Assembly (NCBI GenBank): GCA_004134995.1
Contig: REGP01000006.1
Coordinates: forward strand, 209,011-273,010
Source: Oxalobacteraceae bacterium CAVE-383
Lineage (GTDB): Bacteria > Pseudomonadota > Gammaproteobacteria > Burkholderiales > Burkholderiaceae_D
DNA: 64,000 nt
Direction: 5' to 3'
The notes under the pieces were generated by a model. That model saw only the letters and a list, made by a program, of their open reading frames with translations, had not been told where the DNA came from and did no database searches. A program made the translations under genes and the position numbers. Positions 27,168 to 34,932 of the stretch are shown here, piece by piece. How positions within the stretch are numbered: position 1 is the stretch's first letter; each line of letters begins with the position of its first letter.

Positions 27168-27241
27168 TGGCGGCGGACGGCTTATCGATTCGGGAGGCAG
27201 GATTATAGCGTATGTCGCGGCGCTTCCCGGCAGTCTCCACG

Positions 27242-27262
27242 GTCCCGGAGGTGTTCCGGGAC
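27242..27262 (-). terminator. Hairpin at the 3' end of the DUF3300 gene
   Basis: GTCCCGGA (27242-27249) pairs perfectly with TCCGGGAC (27255-27262), five-base loop, only one base beyond the minus-strand stop codon (27264-27266). No U-run follows, so it may be a mRNA 3' stabiliser instead of a terminator. Confidence 0.4.
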
Positions 27263-27263
27263 T

Positions 27264-28259
27264 CTACATCCCGCTGCCGCTTCTGCGGGGCTGGGTCGAT
27301 ATCCGGTATCCGCCGGGGGCCTGCGGCGCGCTGCCGGCGTCGCGGGTGCTGATCGTGCCGGCCGTGTCGGGCGGCGCCTCGGTGCCGATTGAATAACCGT
27401 TGCCTGCGCTGTTGCCTTTCCCGGCGGCAGCGGCGGCGGTCCCGTGCTTGCGATATTGCGGATCATGCCGCCATTCGGCCAGGCCGGCGGTGGCGCCGTT
27501 GCCGTCGATTGCCGTCTGGCGCGCCATCAGGCGGCTGCTGCGCCAGTCGATGCGCGCGTCGTAGAAGGCGCGGTCGCGCACGGGGATACCGATGCTGAAA
27601 ACCACGCCGGCGGGTTTGTTCTGCGGGGCGGCATAAGGCTGGGCCGCCCAGTATTCCGGCGACAGCATGCTGTTGCCGGCGGCGCCGTAGACTTTTGCGG
27701 GATCGTAATAGGGGACATACAGCGTGCGCCTGTCGACCGGTTCGATGGTGATAACGCGATCCTGGCGCTGCGCCTGCTGATGGCGGCCGCTGTCGGCGCC
27801 CGGCGGCAGGGCGCCGTTATCGTAAGCGCGCTGGCGCAGCGCCTGCATGGTTTGCAGCAAAGCATCGGGCTGTTCGACGACGGCCGCGGCCAGTTGTTTG
27901 CTCCAGGCTTTTTCCTTGTCGAGAAAGTTTAGAACGGGCGCGAAAGGCAGCAAGGCCTTGACGCTTGCTTTCCAGCGCTGCGCGGCGATTTCCTTGGCGG
28001 AGGACGAGGGATGACGCGCAGCCCAGCGGGCCGCTTCGGCCACATCGAGCGGATAAGTCGCAGCCATCAGCAATTGCGCGAGCAGCGCGTCGGGATACAG
28101 CGCAACCGGCGCCGCGAGCCGGTCCAGCGCCGGTTCCTGCAAGGATGGCATGGGCGCGGCTTGTGTACCTTTGATTTGCGCATTCGCGGGCATTGGAATG
28201 CATGAGAGCAGGCCGCTGAAGAGCATTGCGCATACAATTTTTACATAGCTATGTTTCAT
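27264..28259 (-). CDS. DUF3300-type exported protein
   Basis: 331-residue protein with an N-terminal signal peptide (MKHSYVKIVCAMLFSGLLS... cleaved near PANAQ). The block LAAPVALYPDALLAQLLMAATYPLDV (about 47-73) is the signature I associate with DUF3300, whose function is unknown. The central part has VDRRTLYVPYYDPAKVYG, also typical. The C-terminal 90 residues are Gly/Ala/Ser/Arg-rich and probably disordered. ATG at 28259 chosen; the TTG one codon earlier is not needed. Same strand as prfC but 97 bases from it. Confidence 0.8.
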   Translation of the reverse strand: MKHSYVKIVCAMLFSGLLSCIPMPANAQIKGTQAAPMPSLQEPALDRLAAPVALYPDALLAQLLMAATYPLDVAEAARWAARHPSSSAKEIAAQRWKASVKALLPFAPVLNFLDKEKAWSKQLAAAVVEQPDALLQTMQALRQRAYDNGALPPGADSGRHQQAQRQDRVITIEPVDRRTLYVPYYDPAKVYGAAGNSMLSPEYWAAQPYAAPQNKPAGVVFSIGIPVRDRAFYDARIDWRSSRLMARQTAIDGNGATAGLAEWRHDPQYRKHGTAAAAAGKGNSAGNGYSIGTEAPPDTAGTISTRDAGSAPQAPGGYRISTQPRRSGSGM

Positions 28260-28322
28260 CAACGGCCTGCTTTCTGGAAATTGTTCCGGCGCTTAATATT
28301 ATTGATTATTTACAAGGAAGTG

Positions 28323-28351
28323 TTGACCGAAATCGCCCGGGAGGGTATTAT
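28323..28351 (+). promoter_or_regulatory. Promoter of tRNA-Pro
   Basis: TTGACC (28323-28328), 17-base spacer, TATTAT (28346-28351). The tRNA starts 10 bases further on, as expected for a tRNA promoter. The GC-rich patch CGCCCGGGAGGG in the spacer is compatible with a discriminator-sensitive stable-RNA promoter. Confidence 0.75.
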
Positions 28352-28360
28352 TTCGTTCTT

Positions 28361-28437
<77 letters not shown>

Positions 28438-28483
28438 GATATCAGTAATAAAAAGTGGTAAAAAAAGTATTGTAGTAATAATT

Positions 28484-28517
28484 AAAGGTCTTGAAGATTT
28501 ATCTTCAAGACCTTTTT
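28484..28517 (+). terminator. Rho-independent terminator after tRNA-Pro
   Basis: AAAGGTCTTGAAGA (28484-28497) pairs perfectly with TCTTCAAGACCTTT (28502-28515), four-base loop, followed by further Ts. Lies 46 bases after the tRNA. Confidence 0.92.
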
Positions 28518-28590
28518 GTTTTGTTGTGCTGTATTCTGCATTTGCACGGCAGGGAAAGACGGACGCCGGACCGTTTCCCGGATGCGCTGC

Positions 28591-28601
28591 TGTGATAAAA
28601 T
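28591..28601 (+). promoter_or_regulatory. Extended -10 element upstream of tRNA-Arg
   Basis: TGTGATAAAAT contains TAAAAT at 28596-28601 with an upstream TGTG, as in extended -10 promoters. It lies 18 bases ahead of the tRNA start. No good -35 is visible at 17 bases, so the call is tentative. Confidence 0.45.
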
Positions 28602-28619
28602 CCGCGCTCTCTTACCTTA

Positions 28620-28693
28620 CTGCCCTTAGCTCAACTGGATAGAGCAATGCCCTTCTAAGGCATAGGTTACTGGTTCGATTCCAGTAGGGCAGA
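28620..28693 (+). tRNA. tRNA-Arg(UCU)
   Basis: 74 bases without encoded CCA: acceptor CTGCCCT with AGGGCAG and discriminator A (28693), D stem GCTC/GAGC with AACTGGATA, anticodon stem ATGCC/GGCAT enclosing CTTCTAA (anticodon TCT), T arm ACTGG-TTCGATT-CCAGT. It reads AGA codons. CCA would be added by tRNA nucleotidyltransferase because the next bases are CTTATT. Confidence 0.93.
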
Positions 28694-28757
28694 CTTATTC
28701 CAACGCGATCAATCCTGGGGGGGCGATCGAATCGGCACCCCGCATGCCGGCGTTGTC

Positions 28758-30245
28758 TTAAAGAGGAAAATTGGCAATCTTTCTTGCATCGCCCGTGAGT
28801 TGCAGGATATGCATGCCGGTGGCCGCCCGGTCGACGATATAAATATAGCCGCGGTCATCGACTTCCACATTGTTGGTTTGGATGACGGCCTTGCAACCGT
28901 CCGTGCTACCCTCCTTGGTCCCGGCGGGGCAAGCCAGGTAGGTCTTGTCGGTGGCGGCAGGGATGTAAAATCCAATTTCCTTGGGCGCGTACGGATTACG
29001 GATATCCACGGCCCGCACACCTGCGTTGAAGTGAGCAAGAAATACAATGCGCCGATAATAGATGGGCGAGAAGCTTTCATTGGACGAATGCGTGCCGAAG
29101 CGGCCTCCGCGGCTGCAAAAATTGCCGCTCGATTCCGGGACCGTGAAATTTGAGATTACTTGTGGTTTGTTCTCTATCGTTACATCGGCCAGCCATGCCA
29201 TCTCGCGCGGCTCAGTGCATCCGCTGACCAGCGATTCGGGCACCATCAAGACAAAATTGCGCTTGCTGTCTTTATCCTTCGCGAATTCCGGCACATCCAA
29301 TCCGATGATCGGAAATGTCGTATGAGAACCGTTCTTCGGTGACAATACGAGCCGGCCTACCTCCGGGAACGCAAGATTGGCATCGGTCGGTTCTTTCGGC
29401 CCGGTAAGAAGCTTGTTGCGATCCACGATTTGCAGCATGCCGTTCTGGTTGGTGCCATAACCGAAGTACACGCGATTGCCGGCGGCGCCAATCGAAATGG
29501 CGCCGTGTATGCCTTCAGGCGCGGGACCTGTGGCGCCCGGCTGTTGTCCGGGCAGGCCGAAATTGCGAATGAATACCGGCTTTGCCGGATCGCTTAAATC
29601 ATAGACTTGGGTCATGCGCTTGACGCGCCATCCGGGAACGCCGGAAACCAGATAGGCAACACCGGTATCGCATTCCCAAAAATTCTTGTGCGTGCCTTCC
29701 ACGCCTGTGATTTCGGCAATACGATTGGGCTTGGCCGGATCGCTGACGTCCCATATTTCATGCGCATGGTTGCCGAATACGCGCAGCAAGTAGAATTTGG
29801 CGGGATCGCCTTTGGGCAACTGCTTGCCCGAACAGACGCGCGCCATCTGGCCGCCGCCGCTTTCCCCCATGCCTTCCTCGCCGGGAATGTGCGCCAAATA
29901 TTTCGGTTGCGCGGGATTGGTTACGTCGATGATCGAGGTGCCGTTGAACTCGTGCTGGCCATTTAACGGATTGATCGGCTTGGGATTCGATGGCGTGCCG
30001 CCATGATGGCCGACATAGGCAATCCATCGGCCATTCTGTTCTTCAATGACAGGCTGGTACGCGCCGCGTCCTTGCAGGTCATTGGTTCCGACCAGCGCCA
30101 TATTGCTTGCTTCGGCAGTCTGTTGTGCCAAGACCTCAGCGGGGGCAATGCAAAGCATGCAGGACAACAGGATGCCGTGCCGGAAGAAATTTTTGCGGCT
30201 TCGTCCGCCCTGGATCAGACTGCGTATCAAATTAGAAAAGTGCAT
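28758..30245 (-). CDS. Exported LVIVD-repeat (beta-propeller-like) protein
   Basis: 495 residues with a basic N-region and hydrophobic stretch (GILLSCMLCIAPAEVLAQ), so probably exported to the periplasm. The body has recurring units such as GTSIIDVTNPAQPKYLAHI, HEIWDVSDPAKPNRIAEI, TQVYDLSDPAKPVFIRNF and VRAVDIRNPYAPKEIGFY, the LVIVD repeat expected to fold as a propeller. Six or more cysteines in the second half could form disulfides. Substrate unknown. The upstream region holds a strong promoter with a LacI-type palindrome over the start site, so expression is likely repressed and inducible. Neighbours in the same accessory block are a CopD-like protein and oxlT. Confidence 0.75.
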   Translation of the reverse strand: MHFSNLIRSLIQGGRSRKNFFRHGILLSCMLCIAPAEVLAQQTAEASNMALVGTNDLQGRGAYQPVIEEQNGRWIAYVGHHGGTPSNPKPINPLNGQHEFNGTSIIDVTNPAQPKYLAHIPGEEGMGESGGGQMARVCSGKQLPKGDPAKFYLLRVFGNHAHEIWDVSDPAKPNRIAEITGVEGTHKNFWECDTGVAYLVSGVPGWRVKRMTQVYDLSDPAKPVFIRNFGLPGQQPGATGPAPEGIHGAISIGAAGNRVYFGYGTNQNGMLQIVDRNKLLTGPKEPTDANLAFPEVGRLVLSPKNGSHTTFPIIGLDVPEFAKDKDSKRNFVLMVPESLVSGCTEPREMAWLADVTIENKPQVISNFTVPESSGNFCSRGGRFGTHSSNESFSPIYYRRIVFLAHFNAGVRAVDIRNPYAPKEIGFYIPAATDKTYLACPAGTKEGSTDGCKAVIQTNNVEVDDRGYIYIVDRAATGMHILQLTGDARKIANFPL

Positions 30246-30349
30246 GTGTCAGGCTCCCAAAATGGGGTTATTCGAGTTCAGGCGTCGGTTGCCGGTACGC
30301 TTTGGCGCGTGGCAATGCCGCCTGATATTTTTGCTTATACGCCTGTTCC

Positions 30350-30365
30350 ATGCAAACGTTTGCAT
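30350..30365. promoter_or_regulatory. LacI/GalR-family operator, perfect palindrome
   Basis: ATGCAAACGTTTGCAT is a perfect 16-base palindrome with the central CG and GCAAA/TTTGC arms typical of LacI/GalR/PurR-family operators. It begins right after the -10 of the LVIVD promoter and covers the predicted start site, the classical repressor position. The regulator is not in the window. Confidence 0.7.
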
Positions 30366-30370
30366 AAAAT

Positions 30371-30399
30371 ATGATAAATATCGTTAAAAAGAAAGTCAA
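30371..30399 (-). promoter_or_regulatory. Minus-strand sigma-70 promoter of the LVIVD gene
   Basis: Read on the minus strand: TTGACT (30399-30394), 17-base spacer, TATCAT (30376-30371). Transcription would start near 30364, inside the palindrome at 30350-30365, giving a leader of about 120 bases. Confidence 0.65.
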
Positions 30400-30483
30400 T
30401 GAATTCCTATAGTAGCGATATTTTAATAATCACTATATGGCAAAAATTTTATAACTATTCAGTATGAGTAAATTGCAGTTTTA

Positions 30484-30499
30484 ATGCATTCGTTTGCAT
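30484..30499. promoter_or_regulatory. Second, imperfect LacI-type operator
   Basis: ATGCATTCGTTTGCAT matches the perfect palindrome at 30350 in 14 of 16 positions. It lies 134 bases away, upstream of the promoter, as an auxiliary operator for DNA looping would. Confidence 0.55.
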
Positions 30500-30552
30500 G
30501 GCGCGATACGCTAAGCTTAAGCTGCGGCCTTGTATACATCGCTTGCGGCTGG
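30494..30552 (-). pseudogene. Relic of an oxlT-like gene 3' end
   Basis: On the minus strand, bases 30552-30517 read PAASDVYKAAA then TAA; the intact oxlT at 31283 ends PATSDPYKAVA then TAA. The 36-base blocks are identical at 31 positions, and similarity runs on past the stop (GCGATAC...AAGCTTA in both). Further into the gene body the match is lost. This looks like the last dozen codons plus 3' flank of a deleted or diverged oxlT paralogue, or a local duplication scar. Confidence 0.6.
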
Positions 30553-30749
30553 CATGGCGCGACGCCGGGGACATTCGCGGGTGGCTTTTTCCAAGGAATT
30601 TTTCAATGGGATCGCAATAAACATGGCGTGGCTGACATCGATGCTCTGGAACCTTATAAAATTACCGTGTTAAAACGCGCCGGCTGATTTTCAGTCAACG
30701 GGGCAAAAGGCGCTGCGGCATGCCGGGTTGCCACCAAGGGAGATAAAAA

Positions 30750-31199
30750 ATGATGCTCGTTGCCAGATTCATCCATATCCTGGGTTTTACCGTCTGGATC
30801 GGCGGCATGTTCTTCGCCTATATGGCATTGCGCCCGGTCGCCGCAACCGTGCTGCAACCGGCGCAACGTCTTCCGCTATGGGCTGGCGTGTTCGGGAAGT
30901 TCTTTTTCTGGGTATGGCTGGCTGTGGCGCTGTTGTTTGCCAGCGGTTTCCATATGATGGCGCTGCTCGGGAAGCCGCCCGCGTACGCGTTGGTGATGCT
31001 GGCGCTGGGCACCGCGATGCTGCTGATTTTCGCCCATGTATTCTTTAGTCCGTATAAACGGCTGCAGCGCGCGGTCGCCGCGCAGGATTGGCCGGCCGGC
31101 GGCGCCGCGCTGGGGCGGATTCGTTTCCTGGTGGGGGCCAACCTGATCCTGGGAATATTGACTATGTGCGTTGGCGCGCTGGGGCCTTTGTCGGGATAA
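30750..31199 (+). CDS. CopD-like small integral membrane protein
   Basis: 149 residues with four predicted membrane segments: N-terminal ARFIHILGFTVWIGGMFFAYMAL, then FGKFFFWVWLAVALLFASGFHMM, YALVMLALGTAMLLIFAHVFF and FLVGANLILGILTMCVGAL. The RFIHILGFTVWIGGMFF start, with conserved His and Trp-Gly-Gly, is characteristic of CopD/PcoD-type or related heme/copper membrane proteins. Metal binding is not demonstrated. ATG at 30750 follows GGGAGAT. The terminator at 31224 ends the transcript. Confidence 0.7.
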   Translation: MMLVARFIHILGFTVWIGGMFFAYMALRPVAATVLQPAQRLPLWAGVFGKFFFWVWLAVALLFASGFHMMALLGKPPAYALVMLALGTAMLLIFAHVFFSPYKRLQRAVAAQDWPAGGAALGRIRFLVGANLILGILTMCVGALGPLSG

Positions 31200-31223
31200 G
31201 CCTCATCAGGCACGGCCTAACCA

Positions 31224-31261
31224 AAAAAGCCGCTTCTGCAATGACGCAGAAGCGGCTTTTT
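31224..31261. terminator. Bidirectional terminator between copD-like gene and oxlT
   Basis: AAAAAGCCGCTTCTGC (31224-31239) pairs with GCAGAAGCGGCTTTTT (31246-31261), six-base loop, flanked by A and T runs. It serves the convergent genes ending at 31199 and 31283. Confidence 0.93.
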
Positions 31262-31282
31262 GCCATGCGGCGATACTGAAGC

Positions 31283-32620
31283 TTAGGCTACGGCCTTGTA
31301 TGGATCGCTTGTGGCTGGCGATTGCTGCGCCAGCTTGTGGTTCGAATCATCGATAAAACGCTTGCGCATCGGCTTCAGGACGAATTTCGCCATGAGGGCC
31401 GCGGTGACCGTGATCACGGCGCCGGCGATGAATACGCCGTCCCAGTTGCCGCCTGCGGACAACACCGAGGCCAGCGGCACCAGCAGCGATGCGGTGCCCT
31501 TGGCTGTGTACAAGGTTCCGGCGTTGCCTGCAGCGTACTTGATGCCGAAGGTATCCGCGCAAATTGCTGGGAAGATCGAATAGATTTCACCCCAGAACAG
31601 GAAAATCAATGCGGCGAAAGTCATGAAGGCGATCGGATCGTGACCGTACTTCATCAATCCCAGCATTGCCAGGCCTTCTCCGAGAAACACCACGAACATG
31701 GTGTTTTCGCGGCCGATGCGGTCCGAGATGAAACCGCACAATGGACGTGTGAAGCCATTGCAGAGATTGTCGATCGACAGTGTCATCGTCAGCAGCGGCA
31801 GCGTCATGCCGAGCAGACTGATCGGCAGCTTGGCCAGGCCGTAATCCTTGGCGATCGGTCCGAGCTGCGCCGTGGCCATCAGGCCGCCGGCGGCAACTGC
31901 CACGAACAAGGCATAGATCAGCCAGAAGATCGGCGTCTTCAGCATCTTGCCTGTGCTGTAGTCGACCTTGTTGGTGACCACGCGCGGCGCCGCCTGCACG
32001 CCTTTTGGCGGCGTCGGACGGAACATCATCATTGCCAGGGCGAAGATCAGCACGCCTTGCGCGATGCCGAACACCAGGAAGGCTTTCTCATAGCCGGCAT
32101 CCTGGATCATGTTGGCGATCGGGATCACGGTGAGCGCCGCGCCGGCGCCGAAGCCGGCCGCGGTCAGGCCGGCGGCCAGGCCGCGCTTGTCCGGAAACCA
32201 TTTGAGCGCATTGCCGACACAGGTGCCGTACACGCAGCCCGCGCCGATGCCGGACAGGACTGCCGCGACATACAGCATCGGCAGGGTGGTGGCGTTGGCA
32301 TTGCAGATCCAGCCGACCGCCGCGAAAATGGCGCCCGCCGCGATGACCGGGCGCGGTCCGAATCTATCGACCAGCCAGCCTTCGATCGGGACCAGCCAGG
32401 TTTCCACCAGGATGAAGATGCTGAAAGACAACTGAATGCCGGTCAGTCCAAAATGATGCTTGGTTTCAATAGGCGTGACGAAGAGGGTCCACGCGTATTG
32501 CAGATTGGCAACCAATCCCATACAGATGATGCCGAAAACAAGCTGAAGCCAGCGGTTGCGTAAAAAACTGGCGGGATTGTTGGGATCGTCGGCTTTCGCC
32601 ATGTGAAGATGATTCTCCAT
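31283..32620 (-). CDS. oxlT: Oxalate:formate antiporter, MFS (OxlT family)
   Basis: 445-residue major facilitator with 12 predicted membrane segments. OxlT-family marks are LVANLQYAWTLFVTPIETKHHFG near the N-terminus, ILVETWLVPIEGWLVDRFGPRP (the MFS loop 2-3 motif), GIGAGCVYGTCVGNALKWFPDKRGLAAGLTAAGFGAGAA, and NGFTRPLCGFISDRIGRENTM in the second half. In Oxalobacter, exchange of oxalate for formate drives energy gain with formyl-CoA transferase and oxalyl-CoA decarboxylase; neither is in the window, so another dicarboxylate is possible. The 3' end resembles the relic at 30494. ATG at 32620 precedes an N-tail with His residues. Confidence 0.82.
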   Translation of the reverse strand: MENHLHMAKADDPNNPASFLRNRWLQLVFGIICMGLVANLQYAWTLFVTPIETKHHFGLTGIQLSFSIFILVETWLVPIEGWLVDRFGPRPVIAAGAIFAAVGWICNANATTLPMLYVAAVLSGIGAGCVYGTCVGNALKWFPDKRGLAAGLTAAGFGAGAALTVIPIANMIQDAGYEKAFLVFGIAQGVLIFALAMMMFRPTPPKGVQAAPRVVTNKVDYSTGKMLKTPIFWLIYALFVAVAAGGLMATAQLGPIAKDYGLAKLPISLLGMTLPLLTMTLSIDNLCNGFTRPLCGFISDRIGRENTMFVVFLGEGLAMLGLMKYGHDPIAFMTFAALIFLFWGEIYSIFPAICADTFGIKYAAGNAGTLYTAKGTASLLVPLASVLSAGGNWDGVFIAGAVITVTAALMAKFVLKPMRKRFIDDSNHKLAQQSPATSDPYKAVA

Positions 32621-33025
32621 GATTTGTTCCTGTCTCTATTTCATTGGATTTATAGTGGTTCCGGCTTGTTCACCCGTCGATGAACGCCCACATGAACTGG
32701 GTGAGCTCAGTGTGGAAGATTGAATTGCCGATTTCCTTGATCCAGGTCAGTATTTTTCGTCTGAAATGTAAAACCATGTTAATAATATATATCATATAGT
32801 TGACTCTTGAAGGATAGCATATTACTATCCAAAAACATTGCGGCTTATTGACGCGATGCGTCGAACGGCTACGTAATATCCATGGCATAAAAAATAAAAC
32901 GGCCGCCGACCTTCCTCCAAACCCATATGCTGTCCATGCGGCATATGAGGTTGTTTTTTTATATCTGTTTGAGTTCCGGCAATGGCTGTGCGATGTATCC
33001 ATCCGATTGATCAGGGAGGGTTTGC
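32621..33025. other. 405-base divergent intergenic region, AT-rich centre
   Basis: Lies between oxlT (-) and the binding-protein gene (+). The centre (32740-32840) is AT-rich and holds the promoter listed separately. On the minus strand, bases 32777-32670 can encode 35 residues (MVLHFRRKILTWIKEIGN...AFIDG) just ahead of oxlT, but no ribosome-binding site precedes it and I do not call it a gene. Nothing else recognised. Confidence 0.5.
32800..32830 (+). promoter_or_regulatory. Promoter with a dyad over the -10, upstream of the binding-protein gene
   Basis: TTGACT (32800-32805), 17-base spacer, TACTAT (32823-32828). GGATAG (32812-32817) and CTATCC (32825-32830) form an inverted repeat that overlaps the spacer and the -10, suggesting an operator. 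The leader to the ATG at 33026 would be about 190 bases. Confidence 0.5.
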
Positions 33026-34111
33026 ATGTACAAGCGGTATCCAAGGCGGCGGGCGATCAAGACAATTCTCGGCAGTGCAACGGCCTTGGCGCTGGGAACG
33101 CTCGGTTTTCCCGTTTTCGCCCAAGCCACAAAGAGCGTCAATACAGCATTGGCGGGCTATACCGGCCCGGACCGCCAGCAGCGCCTGATCGACGGCGCCA
33201 GGAAGGAGGGCAACGCGCTGACCATTTATACCTCGGCGCCGCCTGACGATATGGCGGTGTTCATCGATGCGTTCGAAAAGAAATACGGCATCAAGGTAAA
33301 GCTCTGGCGTTCGGCTTCCGAGAACGTTTTGCAGCGCGCCATGGCGGAGGGCAAGGCAGGGCGGTTCGAGGTCGATATCCTGGATACCAACGGTCCGGAA
33401 CTGGAATTGCTGCACCGCGAAAAAATGCTGCAGGCGGTGGCCTCGCCTTTTCTTGCGGAATTAATCAGGCCGGCTATTCTGCCGCACGGGGAATGGGTCG
33501 GAACGCGCTTGAACGTCTTTACACAGGCTTACAATACCAAGCTGGTAAAAAAGGAAGATCTGCCGCAATCCTTTGAGGATTTTCTCGATCCGAAATGGAA
33601 AGGCAAGCTCGCCATCGAAGCCGGGGATCTGGACTGGCTGGCCAGCGTCGCCACCGAAATCGGCGAGGCCCGGGGATTGCAGCTGTTCCGCGATATTGTC
33701 GCGGCCAATGGCATGTCCATCCGCAAGGGCCATACTTTGTTGTGCAATCTGGTGGCCTCCGGAGAAGTGCCGATGGCGCTGACCATCTATAACTACAAGG
33801 CCGAACAGATGAAGCGCAGGGGCGCGCCGATCGACTGGTTCGTGATCCCGCCGGCGTTCGCGCGGCCGAACGGCATCGCGATGCTGCGCCGCGCGCCGCA
33901 TCCGCATGCGGCCGTGCTGTATTACGACTTCATGCTCAGCGATGCGCAAAAGCTCATGCTGAAGCTGGACTATGTCCCCACCAGCAAGGCGGTCGATACG
34001 CCGTTGAATGCCATGCCGCTGAAATTTGTCGATCCGCTGGTGGTGCTGGACGAGAACGACAAGTGGCAAAAATTGTATAACGAGATATTCATCAACAAAC
34101 GAAGCAAATAA
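33026..34111 (+). CDS. Periplasmic solute-binding protein, iron(III)-type fold (orphan)
   Basis: 361 residues starting with a basic region and hydrophobic stretch (YPRRRAIKTILGSATALALGTLGFPVFAQA); the RRR-A-I-K string resembles a Tat signal but lacks the usual Phe-Leu. The mature part looks like type-2 periplasmic binding proteins of the Fe(III)/spermidine group: LTIYTSAPPDDMAVFIDAFEKKYGIKV, LDPKWKGKLAIEAGDLDWL, YYDFMLSDAQKLML. No permease or ATPase lies nearby, so it is an orphan. The start has a strong GGGAGGG site (33015-33021). Possible ligand: ferric iron or a small organic acid. Confidence 0.75.
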   Translation: MYKRYPRRRAIKTILGSATALALGTLGFPVFAQATKSVNTALAGYTGPDRQQRLIDGARKEGNALTIYTSAPPDDMAVFIDAFEKKYGIKVKLWRSASENVLQRAMAEGKAGRFEVDILDTNGPELELLHREKMLQAVASPFLAELIRPAILPHGEWVGTRLNVFTQAYNTKLVKKEDLPQSFEDFLDPKWKGKLAIEAGDLDWLASVATEIGEARGLQLFRDIVAANGMSIRKGHTLLCNLVASGEVPMALTIYNYKAEQMKRRGAPIDWFVIPPAFARPNGIAMLRRAPHPHAAVLYYDFMLSDAQKLMLKLDYVPTSKAVDTPLNAMPLKFVDPLVVLDENDKWQKLYNEIFINKRSK

Positions 34112-34137
34112 ACGGCATCAAACGGGCGCCGAACGCA

Positions 34138-34172
34138 AAAAAGGCCGCTTGCACTCAGCAAGCGGCCTTTTT
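34138..34172 (+). terminator. Rho-independent terminator after the binding-protein gene
   Basis: AAAAAGGCCGCTTGC (34138-34152) pairs with GCAAGCGGCCTTTTT (34158-34172) across a five-base loop. Symmetric A/T flanks mean it may also serve the convergent gene ending at 34207. Confidence 0.93.
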
Positions 34173-34206
34173 CTTTGCGGCGCTATCGATACAATGCAGC
34201 GACTTC

Positions 34207-34803
34207 TTATCCGCGCGATCGCAGCGCCCCGTTCACAACGCGCACCCGGTCGCCGACGCGCCAGTTGGACGAGGATTGCGGAAATTCGCGCACCCGGCCG
34301 TTTTCCATGCGCACCACGACTTCATAGGTGGTAGTCGTTTGCGTATGTTTTTCTATTTCGTTGCCGGCATAGCCGCCGCCGGCCGCGCCGGCAACCGTGC
34401 CGAGAATGCGGCCGTTACCGCTGCCGATCTGATTGCCGAGCAGGCCGCCCACCACCGCGCCGCCGACCATGCCGATGCCGCTGGTCTTTTTCGGATGCTT
34501 GATGGCGCGTATGCCTTCGACTTCACCGCAGTTTTCACAGATTTCGGGCTTGGCCGGCGTTGCGGCCGCAGCCAATAGAGGAGGTGAAGCAGGCGGTGCG
34601 GATTTTTCGGCGTCGCGTTCGGCCGCGGCCTTGTCGGCGCTGCTGAGTTGCGATGACTCCGCCGTGCGCGGCGGGGTATTGGCGCTGCGCGATCCCGGCA
34701 GCAGGCCGGTGATGGCTGCCACGCCTACCATGCACACCAGGATGATTGCCACCGCGGCGCTGGCGATCAGCGGATGGATGCGGTTCTTGGTTACGGTTTC
34801 CAT
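34207..34803 (-). CDS. Glycine-zipper 2TM-domain (SlyB-like) envelope protein
   Basis: 198 residues. An uncleaved-looking hydrophobic anchor at about 12-34 (SAAVAIILVCMVGVAAITGLL) is followed by a low-complexity Ser/Ala/Pro linker, a small CENCG-like pair (ICENCGEVEGIRAI), a glycine zipper (GIGMVGGAVVGGLLGNQIGSG... to about residue 150) and a basic C-terminal domain (YEVVVRMENGRVREFPQ..WRVGDRVRVVNG). Such proteins sit in the cell envelope, with unclear function. Terminates at the 34138-34172 hairpin read in reverse. Confidence 0.8.
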   Translation of the reverse strand: METVTKNRIHPLIASAAVAIILVCMVGVAAITGLLPGSRSANTPPRTAESSQLSSADKAAAERDAEKSAPPASPPLLAAAATPAKPEICENCGEVEGIRAIKHPKKTSGIGMVGGAVVGGLLGNQIGSGNGRILGTVAGAAGGGYAGNEIEKHTQTTTTYEVVVRMENGRVREFPQSSSNWRVGDRVRVVNGALRSRG

Positions 34804-34861
34804 GGTTGTCCTCTTACATATTGGATTAATGCTGTGTAGGACAACAGGAAGGGCGTCTTTG

Positions 34862-34920
34862 TTCCGTTTTTGCGAACGGAAAAGTAAGCGAACGTAACGA
34901 AGAGGGGCGGATCCTCTTCG
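34862..34920 (-). terminator. Two tandem hairpins downstream of lysS
   Basis: CGAAGAGG (34898-34905) pairs with CCTCTTCG (34913-34920), and TTCCGTT (34862-34868) with AACGGAA (34875-34881). The first lies 13 bases past the lysS stop on the minus strand. Neither has a clean U-run, so termination efficiency is uncertain. Confidence 0.4.
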
Positions 34921-34932
34921 TATTTGATCGTA

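Larger units (their letters stand above)
30246..30749. other. 504-base accessory intergenic region
   Basis: Between the LVIVD gene (-) and the CopD-like gene (+). Bases 30366-30483 are strikingly AT-rich. The region holds a minus-strand promoter, two LacI-type palindromes and a relic of an oxlT-like 3' end, each listed separately. An open frame at 30484-30687 (+) begins inside the second palindrome, covers the relic, and has no coding character. The last 60 bases contain the ribosome-binding site GGGAGAT for the CopD-like gene. Confidence 0.6.

Noticed and set aside
30484..30687. 67-residue plus-strand frame in the accessory intergenic region
   Set aside because: Its ATG lies within an operator palindrome, it covers the antisense oxlT relic, and has no ribosome-binding site.
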